DNA from: Pyrocephalus nanus
Lineage: Eukaryota; Chordata; Aves; Passeriformes; Tyrannidae
DNA length: 64,000 bases
Assembly (NCBI GenBank): GCA_038380795.1
Contig: CM076270.1
Coordinates: forward strand, 24,320,001-24,384,000
Direction: 5' to 3'
Every line of letters begins with the position of its first letter. Positions within the stretch are counted from its first letter, which is position 1. The notes under the pieces are model-generated. The model was not told the origin of the DNA and did not search any database. It saw only the letters and a program-made list of their open reading frames with translations. Shown one piece after another: positions 12,300 through 23,526 of the stretch. The position numbers were made by a program, and so were the translations under genes.

Positions 12300-15200
12300 A
12301 AACATGCAAAGATGTTACCAAAAAAGAGGTGAGATTTTAAATTTCATTGCACTTTTAGGTGGAGCAGATAATTTGAAAAGGTTCAAATAAGTAGATTCAG
12401 GTGAAAAAAAAAATACATTTAAGGTACTGTTTTAAAATATTGAGTTCAGTATCATCTCAGATTTATTTTACAGCTTACATTAAGTGAACAAAACAAATCA
12501 GACTGCACTTCAGAGATTTAAAGAATACTGCATTCTCAGAATAACAACCAAAGCAGTTTCATAAGAGTTAGTGAGGTTGGACTCAAGTCTTTGAGATTCA
12601 TGGAATATCTAATTTGAGGACAGACTGTATCAGGGACCAGAACACCCAAAATAACTAAAAGACTGCTGCAAAGTCTGGCCCAGAAGAAACAAGATTGTTT
12701 AAATTAGGAGAGCACAGAAGTTTTGGCAGGAAGGTGATATAATGACTCAGTGGGCTTAGTTTGCAAAACAAAGAATCAGAATTGCTTGCTGTGCTGGAGG
12801 AAAAAAAAGACCGGAAAATACAGAGTGTGATCCTGAATAAAATAAAAAAATATGCAAATAATGCAGAGGAATGGTCAGCACTAAGCAGTGTCGTGCCTTT
12901 ACACAAAGGTGCAATGCTTGCATTAAGCAAAAACATTTTCTGAAAGCCCACAGACAATGACAAATAATACACTTACACATGCACTCATACATATTCTCAC
13001 AGTGCAGATTGAAGCAGAAGGTGACTGCACAGCAAGGAGAACCAGAGGATAAGAAGATTTCTCTGCACAATTTGCTGAGGAAATCGTTGCAGCTTTTGTT
13101 TGAAACATTTGCTTGAGCATAAAGAGTCTTTTCCTGCTTAGTTTGTAAGATGTTCTCCTCACACAGACACCAAACAGGTCTCACACTTTCCACTTCAAAC
13201 TCCTTTTTTTTGTAATGCTCAGTAGTGTAAATGCTGCTGTATTAAAGTGCAACTTGCTGAGTGCTCAGCTGTGCTCAGTGCAGCTCACACAGTCATGGAC
13301 TCAGCCTTCTGACCAGTGCAGGTAAACTGTTGTGTAAGTAATGATCTGGTTTATCAGCAAAAGTTTAGTTAGTTTCTGGTCCTTCAAAATGAAGGAAAAT
13401 TAAAACTAACGCTCAGGAAAAGACTGAAGTTTGGCAAGTGAGTGAAAAAGGGCTGTGTGTAAAGCTTTGTTTCTTTGGTTTAACACAATAAAAAGGGAGA
13501 GATGAGACAGGATATATTTGCTCTTTTTAAATAGGATTTAATTAAATCACCTTTCTTTAAAAGTAATTAAACTCAATTTAAGGCGATGAGAGTGAATTAC
13601 AAGACCAAGAAGGACAAAGAAACTGCCTAAGTGAAAAAACAACACCTGATGCAGACAAAACTCTGTATAAATTACTGATTAATAAATATATCACTCATAC
13701 AGGAAATTATAGGAGTCCATCAGTTCTGGGTGAGTTCAGTAATAGCAACAGAGTGGTTAAATCAACAAGTCTGGTCACAGGATAGACTGCATAAATTGTG
13801 TTGGCTCTGAATTAGGACCTTGGGACATTACAGCCTTCAGTAAATGGATTGGAAGGATCAGAATTGAAGCTCTGTTCAATTCTGCATTCTTGCACCTCCA
13901 GGTTCACTGATTAACCTGAAACATGAAGTCTGGATAGGACAGGCCCCAGGGCAGGTGGGTTGTGTTGGCATTGCCCCTAAAAAGTGCTTTAGCTTCATTT
14001 GCCATTTGTTCTTTCTCTTTCATGAACAACTATTTTATAGATCTTTCAGTGAATTGCTGTGTAAAAGACTATTATTGTGACTGTTGCTTTCTTTGAGGCT
14101 TTTTAAGCTGAAAGTTTTCCTTTTTTTTTTTTTTTTTGGGTTTGTTGTATATGTAGAGCAGGAAAAATATTTGTATTCTTGGTAGTTGCCTTGTTTAGGG
14201 CTGAGGTTCTTCTGAAGGATCAGTCTCATGCTGGAGGGAGACAGAGTCTGCTTCAGTGTCTTCCCTGCATCCAAAATGAGATTCTGGCATCCCAGAAAAT
14301 ATTCTGCCCTGCACACAGGTTCATGTGATTCATGGAAGTACCACTGAGGATTCATTTTGTGTTATTTGGGAGATATTTTTCACTGCTTGCAAAGAGGTGG
14401 ACATTTATATGTATGTAAAATAGAGACCCAATATGCCTGTTGAAAACTAATCGTGACAAATGTCAGAGGAAATTTTTTGAACTACAGCTTGTTTTTGCAA
14501 TCAGGTAAAATAGCACATGTTTTGGATCTGGATATTATTCTCTGTGGAGGATGGAAACAAGAATTTTTTTCTTTCCAGATCTACCTTTTCATTATGCAAT
14601 TGTACAGGCTGTAATACAAAGAACATGAAGTGGTAATTCCTCATTGTTTGATAATAAGAATTAATACAAATTAAATTGTTAAATAATGTATAAAACCACA
14701 TTAAAAAATCCTTTGAATAATCTTTCATGACAGAGAAATATTTTTAACTTTTTTTCATGAATCTGGGCATGTGCTATTGATTTATAACTCCTGAAGGAGA
14801 AACAATCAGCTTAACCAATATTGCAGCATTGTTAAGCTATTTAATGGAACTTTCTTTTCAGCTCACACTGTGACAGGTCTCATACTCCTAAGAAAAATCC
14901 TGTTATTATCAACTCATTATTATTTTTCATTGAAGGCAGAGGGTCAGGTCACAACTCTTTTTTTTCAAAGACCCTGTGACTATTGCTTTCACTTCCAGAG
15001 ATAAATAAGGAAATGATGGATGAAACTTACTTACTGTGGTTAAATTATCCATAGGAAATTCATCAGCTGGTCCATCAGGGTAAAGAAGTTTCATAAATTC
15101 AATAAACCACCAGCAGTATAATGTGTAGATGTACATGCAAGATGCAAAAATCCAGAGATCAACCAAGTTGATTAGAAAGGCAGAAACACATTAAAATGCG

Positions 15201-18200
15201 TGGCTGGTGGACTCTGGAGGAGGCTGTTTGGTGTGGATAAACCTCACCCTGTGCAGCTCTGCTGGCAGCAAAAATAGCTGGAAACTTTGTAAGGGCAGCC
15301 TTGTAGATGGTGCAAGTGCCAGGCATGGAAGGCAGGGGAAAGAAACCAAATATTGCTCAGTTTGTCTCTGCCAGGCCTCAGTGGTTTTCTTCTCTTCTAC
15401 TAATGAGGAACAAGAATTTTTCAAACCTATGTTAAATACTTTGGGAAAGAAATACCTTTATTAAGCATGGGCTGTTTCTCAGCCATTTTCTGATTCTTCT
15501 GAGCATGATGAGCAAGTAATTCCTTATTTGTCTATCAGTTCTGCTGATTTTATTAGAACTCTTTGCAGGTGCCCCAGTACAACAAATATTTAAGGCTGTA
15601 TTTGAAATCAAACAGCTGCTGAGTGCTGTGCAGAATGAGCTGTCAGTCCAATGGCAGACTGACACTCAGTGCAAAGTTACCAACAACTCCAGCCTGTGGC
15701 AGGGAAAGGAATTTTACCTGTTACTCTGAGTACAAAAATCAAGAAAGATTTGGTCTTTCTTAGGACTATTAGCCTAAGAGTATGACTTCAGTGCATTTTG
15801 TCTGCTTCATTACTGATAATTTCCTTTACATTCACTATGATTAGTAACCATTCTTGAAAGCAATAAATGCTTTTTGTATATGTACAGCTTTTCTTCCCCC
15901 CTCACTGTCAACTGAAACATTTCTCCCTTCTGTCTCAGTTCACTGTTTTAGGAACCCTGAAGGAGGCAAGATGCCGATGATAGAAACAAAGAGCATTTTA
16001 TAAAAAGAAGAAATCGGAGTTTTTCTGTGACATTTTTGGCTCAAGTGTTTGTCGTGTTGTTTCTCTCTGCTGCACCGATAATTGGTGTTTTGTTTCTGTT
16101 CTGAAGGGGTGCTGAATCAGTGCTGCTTGTACAGGACCGTTTAGGCTTTCTGTGGATTTATTACAATAATATATCTCTCCTGCAAGTTGTCCTCGTTGAT
16201 GTTACCAAAGCAATGCCTTTAGATCCCATCACAAACTAAGAGCTGGCTGTGCAAACACTTGTGTGTTTGTTCAAACATGCTGCTGATATCTACTGTAAGA
16301 GCTGCCTGTAAAGTGCTGCTGATGGGTGGTAGAACTAAGATAAATTGCATATAATAAGAAACAATTTATTCCTTGCTAAGGGAGTGTCACCTGTTGGAAG
16401 AGTGTACCCATTGGTAAAACTTACAGCTTAATTGCAAATTAAATATGGAATTTGCTGAAATATTTAAAGAAGCAAATGAGATTCTATGAATTTGCTATGA
16501 ATCTATACATTTTTCCATGCTGTTCATGCTGCCATGTGCCACCATCAGCCACAGGTACCTCATGTTTTAAGGGAGGCTGAACAGGGTTGGTTTTCACAGT
16601 CCCATTTAGGATGAAACCCTTCACACCCTAACCCTGAGCCTGCCACAGCAGGGAGGGACCCAGCAGCTCCAGCAATTCCCTGCTGGAGTCTGAGCTGTCC
16701 AGGAGGGACAAAAGCCAACTCCAACTGTACCCCTGAGGTGGCTGTTCACAGGAACTTGCTTTCCCTGCTCCGCTCTGGTTTTGTTTTGGTGTTCCTGTGT
16801 TCATTAGAGGCTGAATGACAGAAGGATGTTCCTGTTCCTGCTTAGGTTCAACAGCTAGCTAACATTAAATGGATTGGTCTGGCATGGGATGGCACTTGGG
16901 AAGTGGCTGTCCCTTGGGAAGCCACAATCAATCCCTCTTAGTCCAGAAGTATCTGTGAACGGGACTGAATGAGTGAATCAGAAGATTCTGGCTTGTAGCA
17001 CATTTAATGATTAAAATGATTTCTTTTAAAAATAGCTGGTTGAGAATTATGCTCTCAAAAAGGTTTACGTTGTTGAGCTGGATAAAAACAAGGAAATATT
17101 TGGGTGCAGGCTGAAGGAGGAGCCTTACAGTGGGACAACTGCTTGCTTGCAATTCCATTTTGCCACCTGTGGAGGCCTGGAAGGGAGCCCAGCATTTGTA
17201 CAGTGCAGCTTATCTGGTGCTTGAAGCACAAAACACTGTCTGCTTGGTTGCTTTCTGAACACATGATTTTTGGCTCGAGTCCAAAGAGGCATCTTGAGAT
17301 TTGTGTCTGATCAGTAGACAAGGTATCACTCAGTGGCTTTATCATTTTATCTGGGCTTTAAAATGACAGCTCTGCAGTGTAATGCAACAAACACTTGTAC
17401 ATGTTTTTTCTTTCTTTTCTTTTCCTGCCAAAACACAGACATATTTTATTATGGAAATTCAGATTTCTGTTTTGTGCAGTTGTGTTTTTTAGCATAAAAT
17501 AAAGACAAGGTATAAAACCATTGAAAATTTTCACCAACAACCTGTTCATTAAAGAGATCCTTCCAAGGACTCTGTTTGATTCACAAGATCAATAATGAGA
17601 GAGTAAATGAATTTTCAAAAGTAAATGTAAAAAAGCCTTTTGGTAAGTGTAAAAAAAAAAAGAATAATATTGTAAAGAAAATAAGCAGGAAAGTTGGAAG
17701 AGGATTGGACAGTAGGGAAAGAGAAGCACAAAAACAAAATCATCTTTGTTCCAGTGCTGCTGGCAATCTCCCTCTTCAGCCCTCTGCACTGATAGTTTCC
17801 ACTATCAAATTTTTGCATGCAGAACTTGAGGACAGTGAATTCCCACACAGTGCTCAACAGCAAAGAACATGACATAGCTGCTTTGGGAACTTCAGACAAC
17901 TGATGCTGTTGGAGCAGGCAGTTCAGAGAGCTCCTTTGTGGCTTGACTGATGCAAGATCTTCTGATTTGCACAAATATGGGAAGAATTTGGTGTGTACAG
18001 AGCTTCAGACATGAGAGCTGCTGATGAAATGTTAGCAATCAGTCTGAGGCCTCTTTGAAAACGTGATCCTGAGCAGCTTTACAAGTGGAAAAACAGGAAG
18101 ATTATGAACATCATCCTAGAAATCAACGTGTCAGAAGGAGGGGAGGGATGTGGTAGGGCAAGCCTGCATGTAGGGAACAGATCCTGTTAACAGGAACTGG

Positions 18201-19700
18201 GTGCTGTGTAGGGGAAAAACCCAGAAGATTTTGGCAAGGAGGGAAAGAGGAGTATTTGCTCAGAGAAGCTTCTGTGGCTCAGGAAGACCCAGCATGGGAA
18301 AACTGTGTTTTCTCACAAATGGTGCTGTGCATGTTCTCTCTGTTTGTCTTCTGGCAGAAGAGTTTAGGGGCTCAGAAAGGCCTTATCTGTGTCTTATCAT
18401 GCCTCTTCCTCTCAGATCTGCACCTAAGTGTATGCAGAAGGGTTCAAAGAAAGGTGTTTTATTACTTTTGCTGATTGGCACCTCTAATGTTCTTTTTCTC
18501 TCTTCTTTTTCTTTGAATTTGTTTAATAGAAAACAAATAATGGGAATGAATTATTGTAGATTAGAACATATGAGAACTCTAATTCTCACCAATCAATGTG
18601 GGAGACAGCAGCCTGGTAACAATACCTAAAATCTTGTTTGTGGATCATTTTCCTGCTCTCTCTGTTCATGTGGTAACTGTGCAGGAAAGATGCCACTGAA
18701 AACTTTTGTTCCTGCTGGCATTCTCACACACTCAAGAAAATACACATTTATTGCTCTTTGCATGAAATACCATTCACATAAAAGTCAACAGTTAAGATCC
18801 CATTTATCTGAGGAGATTAAGATTTCATTTTCTGAGTCATCTTTTGCATGTCAGCAGTGACAGTATTTACAAGTTCTCCACTCACACTAGTTTTGTTTTA
18901 TTATTGCTATGGCAGTAAGATTGGTTCTATTCATAATTTCAAAAAGCAAATGTTTGTAACATGCAGAATTTAATGTGTTACATTGCTTGTTCTTGTAAAC
19001 CATACTGCCTCAGAAAACATGGAATCACTGAGGGTGAGCTGCACAGTAAAATCAGGCAGAGGTGACACAGCAGGTTTGTGCTAAAGGAAGATTTTTTTTT
19101 TTTTTTTTTGCAAGAAAGGTGAATTGTTAACTTTTCAATAAGCTGAATGTCATAAAATGAGAGTGGAAGATAACCATAACAATGGAAGTTTCCCCAATAG
19201 TTCCAGCTTAATATGTGTCTTCCATGTACTGAGCTTTTGAGTTTTTGAGCTGTAAAATTTCGGATTGAAATTGTTTGAGCTTATTCCCACTGCCAGTATT
19301 GTTTTGAGTAGTCCAAAGTGGTGTTTAAGTTTTGTCAAATGATTCCACATTTCTTACATCTATTAAGGGAGAAAATGGCTGTTGGACAGTTGTTCCAGTT
19401 TGTTGGTATGGGTTGTTTGGTTTTTTCTTTTTTCAAGGAATATAATTTACTCCTTCCTGGGAGGTGAAGTTGCATGGAGTAATCTTTAGACTAGTAGGTT
19501 AAGACCACAGAGTGTGACCTTGATAGTAGATTCAGTGACTGTTTGGGTAGCCATCTGGTATTTTTTTTTTTTTTTGTTCTGCTATATTGAATTTGGGAAC
19601 CTTTATTAGCCTCTTCAGAATATAATAACAGCCTACTAATGGCAGAGCTGTTTGTTCATCCTCAGTTTTGCAAAGGCTCTCCTCTAGCTGTGCTGTTTGC
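12300..19700. other. Noncoding, AT-rich unique sequence
   Basis: Apart from the exon-like segment near 15.1 kb and T runs at 14121-14137, 19092-19109 and 19561-19575, no gene or classified repeat is seen. Sequence at about 15990-16330 keeps several CpGs (AATCGGAG, TTGTCGTGTT, GCACCGATAA, GACCGTTT, CTCGTTG) in a repeat-free setting and could be a conserved element. An extended GC-richer patch at 16620-16760 has no recognised identity. Confidence 0.55.
15036..15190 (-). other. Candidate exon or exon relic encoding membrane-like segment
   Basis: The minus-strand frame reads FLINLVDLWIFASCMYIYTL then YCWWFIEFMKLLYPDGPADE and FPMDNLTT. It is followed by a strong donor, ACCACA|GTAAGTAAG. The first part is hydrophobic and aromatic, like a transmembrane helix, and the rest is polar. 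No AG acceptor exists between the upstream stop (15191-15193) and about position 15066. A normal U2 exon would therefore have to start inside the hydrophobic part, which is not possible. It may be a chance ORF, a degraded exon, or a terminal AC-type acceptor case. I do not recognise the protein. Confidence 0.12.
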
Positions 19701-19714
19701 TGCCCCTTGAAGTC

Positions 19715-20235
19715 TCATCTGATGAGGATTTCACCTTTGAAAAGTAGCCACTACTATGAATATGCCTGAGATGCTCTTACTAGTGTTTTCACTGTGTCAT
19801 AGGGAAATCCATGAAATTCTTATCTGTCAGTGGGAGCATCTCTTCATGTCACTTCCACTGAGATCAAACTTTCTTAGAAGAGGAAAAAATAACTGTGCCA
19901 TTAAAGGTCACATTGCATCTGCAGGGCTTCAGGGAGGGGAGCACAGTGTCAGTGCAAAGCACCACAGACATTCCTTCTTTCTTTAACCTTGTAAATACCA
20001 AGGATTTTGCTTTTGAAAATAAACTGCTTAGGAATATATTTTAGTTACTGTTAATAGTGTTTTCATTGTGTCAAAAGTGCATTGAGTTTCTCCCAACAAA
20101 GCTCTATCTCCTGAGACAGTTTCAGTGGGAGCACCTCTCTCTGTCAGTTCCATTGAGATCATGATTGCTTGGAAGGCAAAAAAATAATAACTGTGTCCTT
20201 AAAGTCATATATTATATCTGCAGGGCTTGGGAAGA
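19715..20235. repeat. Two diverged direct-repeat copies (about 220 and 245 bp)
   Basis: Copy 1 is about 19715-19935 and copy 2 about 19990-20235. They share a colinear series of blocks: GAGGATTT/AAGGATTTT, TAGTGTTTTCA(C/T)TGTGTCA, CAGTGGGAGCA(T/C)CTCT, TTCCA(C/T)TGAGATCA, AATAACTGTG, TTAAAG, ATCTGCAGGGCTT. The offset rises from about 273 to about 299 bp because copy 2 carries roughly 26 extra bases near 20093-20120. The divergence points to an old segmental tandem duplication, or to two copies of an unclassified repeat. Confidence 0.85.
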
Positions 20236-22741
20236 CTACAACATCCATGAAAAATGTCACATGCACTCATTCAGTCTTTGTCTTTCAGGGTTTTAAATGA
20301 GGGAAAAAAGAAATGCTTTTAAAGGGTGAATATTTTTGATCCATTTTAGTTCCTTCAGTTCTTCTTTCATTGTCTAAATCAACAAGAACTGTTGAGGAAT
20401 GTTCAAGCATTGAGACCCATACACATTTGGAAGAAAACATGTCAATTAAAAAGAACAAAGTCTGCATTTGTCTTGTGTCAGTCACCAGAAAAGATAAGCA
20501 CATCACAAGGGGTCAGATGCAACCTTAAATCTTGCAAGTCAAGCCAGGAAGAAGCTGAGCTGATGAGAGTTGGTAAAAACTCTTTCCTTGGGTTTTGTGT
20601 TGGTCTCAGGAGCTGCAGCACAGGGTGTGTGTGATAGCTGTGGCACAGGGAACTCTTCCAGTGATTCATGTTTCTGTAAATGGTGGTAAGGGCTGCTCCT
20701 GCCACTGCCCAGGAGCTGAGAAAAGGGAGTGTTAGCCTCTGAGACCTGTCTGAAGAAAGAAAAGATGTGTTGTTACCCAGCCACTTGGCTAATGGAGACA
20801 AAGTGCCTCTTTGTGCTGAACCAATGACTGCTCAGCCAAGGGCCTGATTCTGTAAACTGAGTAGCAATTATTGTACTGAGATACAATTGTTTTTTTTTTT
20901 TTTTAAATAACTAATCTATTTGGTTGAAGGTACTTAGGCAAATCACAATCCTGTTGCTTCTTTGACATGTATTTTATGATGAACATGCTGTTTGTTATGT
21001 GAAGTGAGCTGAGAAAATCCGTAGTTTTACTTCTTAACTTATATGGATCTACTTGTTATTCTATTCTTAGGAGCATATGAAATAGCACTGCCAGCAGAGA
21101 CTCTGACAATAACTTCAGCTGCATGCTTCCTCTCCCTTCTGCTCACATCTCATTAGTGATATTGTTCTAATAGAATAAAAATAATTAATCTGTACATCTT
21201 CAAAGATGGGCCAAACAGCCCCAAGTGAAAACAAATTTCAATAATTTACACTTCCACACTTTCTGTGATTTAAATCTGAAGCATGGTGATCTCTGGCTAA
21301 GGCAATTTTAGATCTAGACAAGTAAAATTAGTTATTTGAATGGCTGGAATTAGCAAGGGGCGCATACTGTTGTCTTTTTTAATTTTCCACCTCATTACCA
21401 TCTGCAAATGAGTCTGTAAGGTTGAGCCTACAGAATTCATACTCTTTTGTCATTAAATGTATATGCTGCTAGCAATAATTGGCTCTGCTATTGCTGTTTT
21501 GCAGATATATGTGTATTTACCCCCAAAATACAGCAACATGGGCAACTTAAAGTAGTGTAATCAAGAAATGTGTCCTGAATTTGTGGGATAGTTATAACTA
21601 ACCTTTCCAACTCAGTGCCATCTGTCTGTGCAGCTCCAAGTTGTAAGCTGTTTCTACTAAACAAAGTTTAGTTAAAAAAAAAAAACAAACCACAGAATTT
21701 TCTTGCTCCAAACTAGTAGTGATCAAGAGGAGAAAATTCTTGGGCCAAGCATCTCTGTTAAGCTTTATGTCAGAGATCACACACAGGCAGTTTTTCAGCA
21801 ATGTTCTCCCAAATGATTTAGTTTAGAAAGTAAATCTAAACTGGTGTCCTTTGCAGTTCCTGGCTCCAAAGAACTTGGTGAGTTTTGTTCATAGAGAAAT
21901 AAAGGTGAGTCATCATCCTCTAATAAATCCAAGTACCAACTCTATATAATATTATCCCACCATATATGGACTATAATCACATCACAATCAATGAATGGAC
22001 CACACAGTCATTGTTATGGGACTGGAACTTAAACCCTGGTTTCCAAACCACCATTAGATATTTGAGCTAATGCAAAGTTATGTTCCCCTGCAAGTGCCAA
22101 AGGCTCATTTCTCACAGCAGGGACATTGATAGACACTGTTTAAATTGAGTCCAGCCATTCTGTTAATGTGCCTGATGGGTCTCTATTGCCACACTCATCC
22201 TTGCTAACTGCTAGGAGCATGTGATGACAAATGTGCCATGATATTAATCCCTAGTAGTTTTTATAATATGACTTTTTTTGTTGTTGTTCTATGATCAATA
22301 AGTTTTGTTTCTTCTAAAAGCTTTTCAGTGTCAGAACTGGTTTTCAGTTGTCTTAGAACTGCTGGCATCCACATCTCTCCCAGAATCTTAGTCCATTGGA
22401 AGAGGATTAAACAGCTTGACAAACCAGAAGGAACAACTTGACCTTTGCAGTTTTGACTGTTCTTTCTTAATGCCATCACAAAGCAAAAATAAACAATATC
22501 TGATGGTGTTCATGTATCAGGAAAGACTGGAAAATGGCATTGCTCAGACTTGACATTTTGAGTGGCAGATGGGATAACAAATAATTTTTTCCCATCTTTT
22601 CTTGTCAATATTTTAAAGCACTGAAGTTGGTAAATATAGTGCAGTTTAATTCCTCAAAACACAAATATCAATATGCTTCTCTGGCCTAACTGATAATCTG
22701 TTGACAAGAACTGGATCATAATTTGACATGAAAACAGACTT

Positions 22742-22751
22742 CCCCCCCCCC
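22742..22751. repeat. Poly(C), 10 nt
   Basis: Run of ten C, the longest C homopolymer noticed in the window. Confidence 0.9.
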
Positions 22752-23081
22752 ATTTTGATATAGTGAGAAAGACATATTATAGTGCTGATAAAAATAAGTA
22801 TCTCATTGTCAAATATTCTCTGTGATGTTTTCACTGCATCTGACTTTTTGAGGTATCTCTCACTGAAGAGTTGAGCACCCTGCAAACCTGCACCAAATAT
22901 TTCCTGTTTCTGAGTTAATTGCTCTGACCTGGGAACCCCAAATGTTGTAAATTTTTATTCAGAAATTAATGAAGTCAGCACCGAGTCTGTACAGTGTGAA
23001 TCTGACCTATGTAAATATAAAACAGTTAAGTGTGGATATATTGTTCAGATTCTAGCAGCTGCATTGACCAGTGTCATCACT

Positions 23082-23163
23082 TATTCCTGTTAATTAGGCT
23101 TGCTCTTTCTACCAGTCTCACCTATTCCTGCTAATTAAGCTTGCTCTTTCTATCAGTCTATGG
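23082..23163. repeat. Tandem duplication, two copies of 41 bp
   Basis: Copy 1 (23082-23122) and copy 2 (23123-23163) share TATTCCTG, TAATTA, GCTTGCTCTTTCTA and CAGTCT, with a few substitutions. This is a simple local duplication in noncoding sequence. Confidence 0.9.
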
Positions 23164-23498
23164 ATTTTCTACAGGGCCTGTCTCTGTACAATTAAATTCT
23201 ACCACTGTCATCTCCCAGGTATCTTCCAGCAGGTTTTGGCAGTGATTTACCCTGTGTTCTGGGTGTAAAGCAGTCCCAAATACACTTTGCTGTTAGTTAA
23301 GCAGCATCTCTAAGGGGGTAAAACCAAACATCAGAAAAAGTGCATGGATTTGGCTTGAACTAAATATCAGCTGAAGCTGGGGGATATCTAATTCTTCAAA
23401 ATATTTAGGTATCTAAAAATAAGTCGTTTAGTAAATTTAAAAACCCTCTCACTAGGAGAATTTAAGTACAACTGAAAATCTCACAACTTCTGCTTTTA

Positions 23499-23526
23499 CC
23501 TGGTGGCACCCTGGAATGCCACCAGG
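23499..23526. repeat. 10-bp perfect stem hairpin
   Basis: Arms CCTGGTGGCA and TGCCACCAGG are exact reverse complements separated by the 8-nt loop CCCTGGAA. The GC-rich stem stands out from the AT-rich surroundings. It is too short for a microRNA precursor. Confidence 0.85.

Noticed and set aside
12560..12615. AGGTTGGACTCAAG...TTTGAGATTCATGG resembling a CR1 3' end
   Set aside because: The match is too short, lacks the flanking CR1 blocks in order, and lacks octamers.
12756..13193. 145-codon minus-strand Cys-rich frame
   Set aside because: The region is purine-rich on plus, which keeps the pyrimidine-rich frame open. No protein family is recognised and other frames overlap it.
18201..18629. 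142-codon plus-strand open frame
   Set aside because: No motif or splice context, and composition follows local sequence. Consistent with chance.
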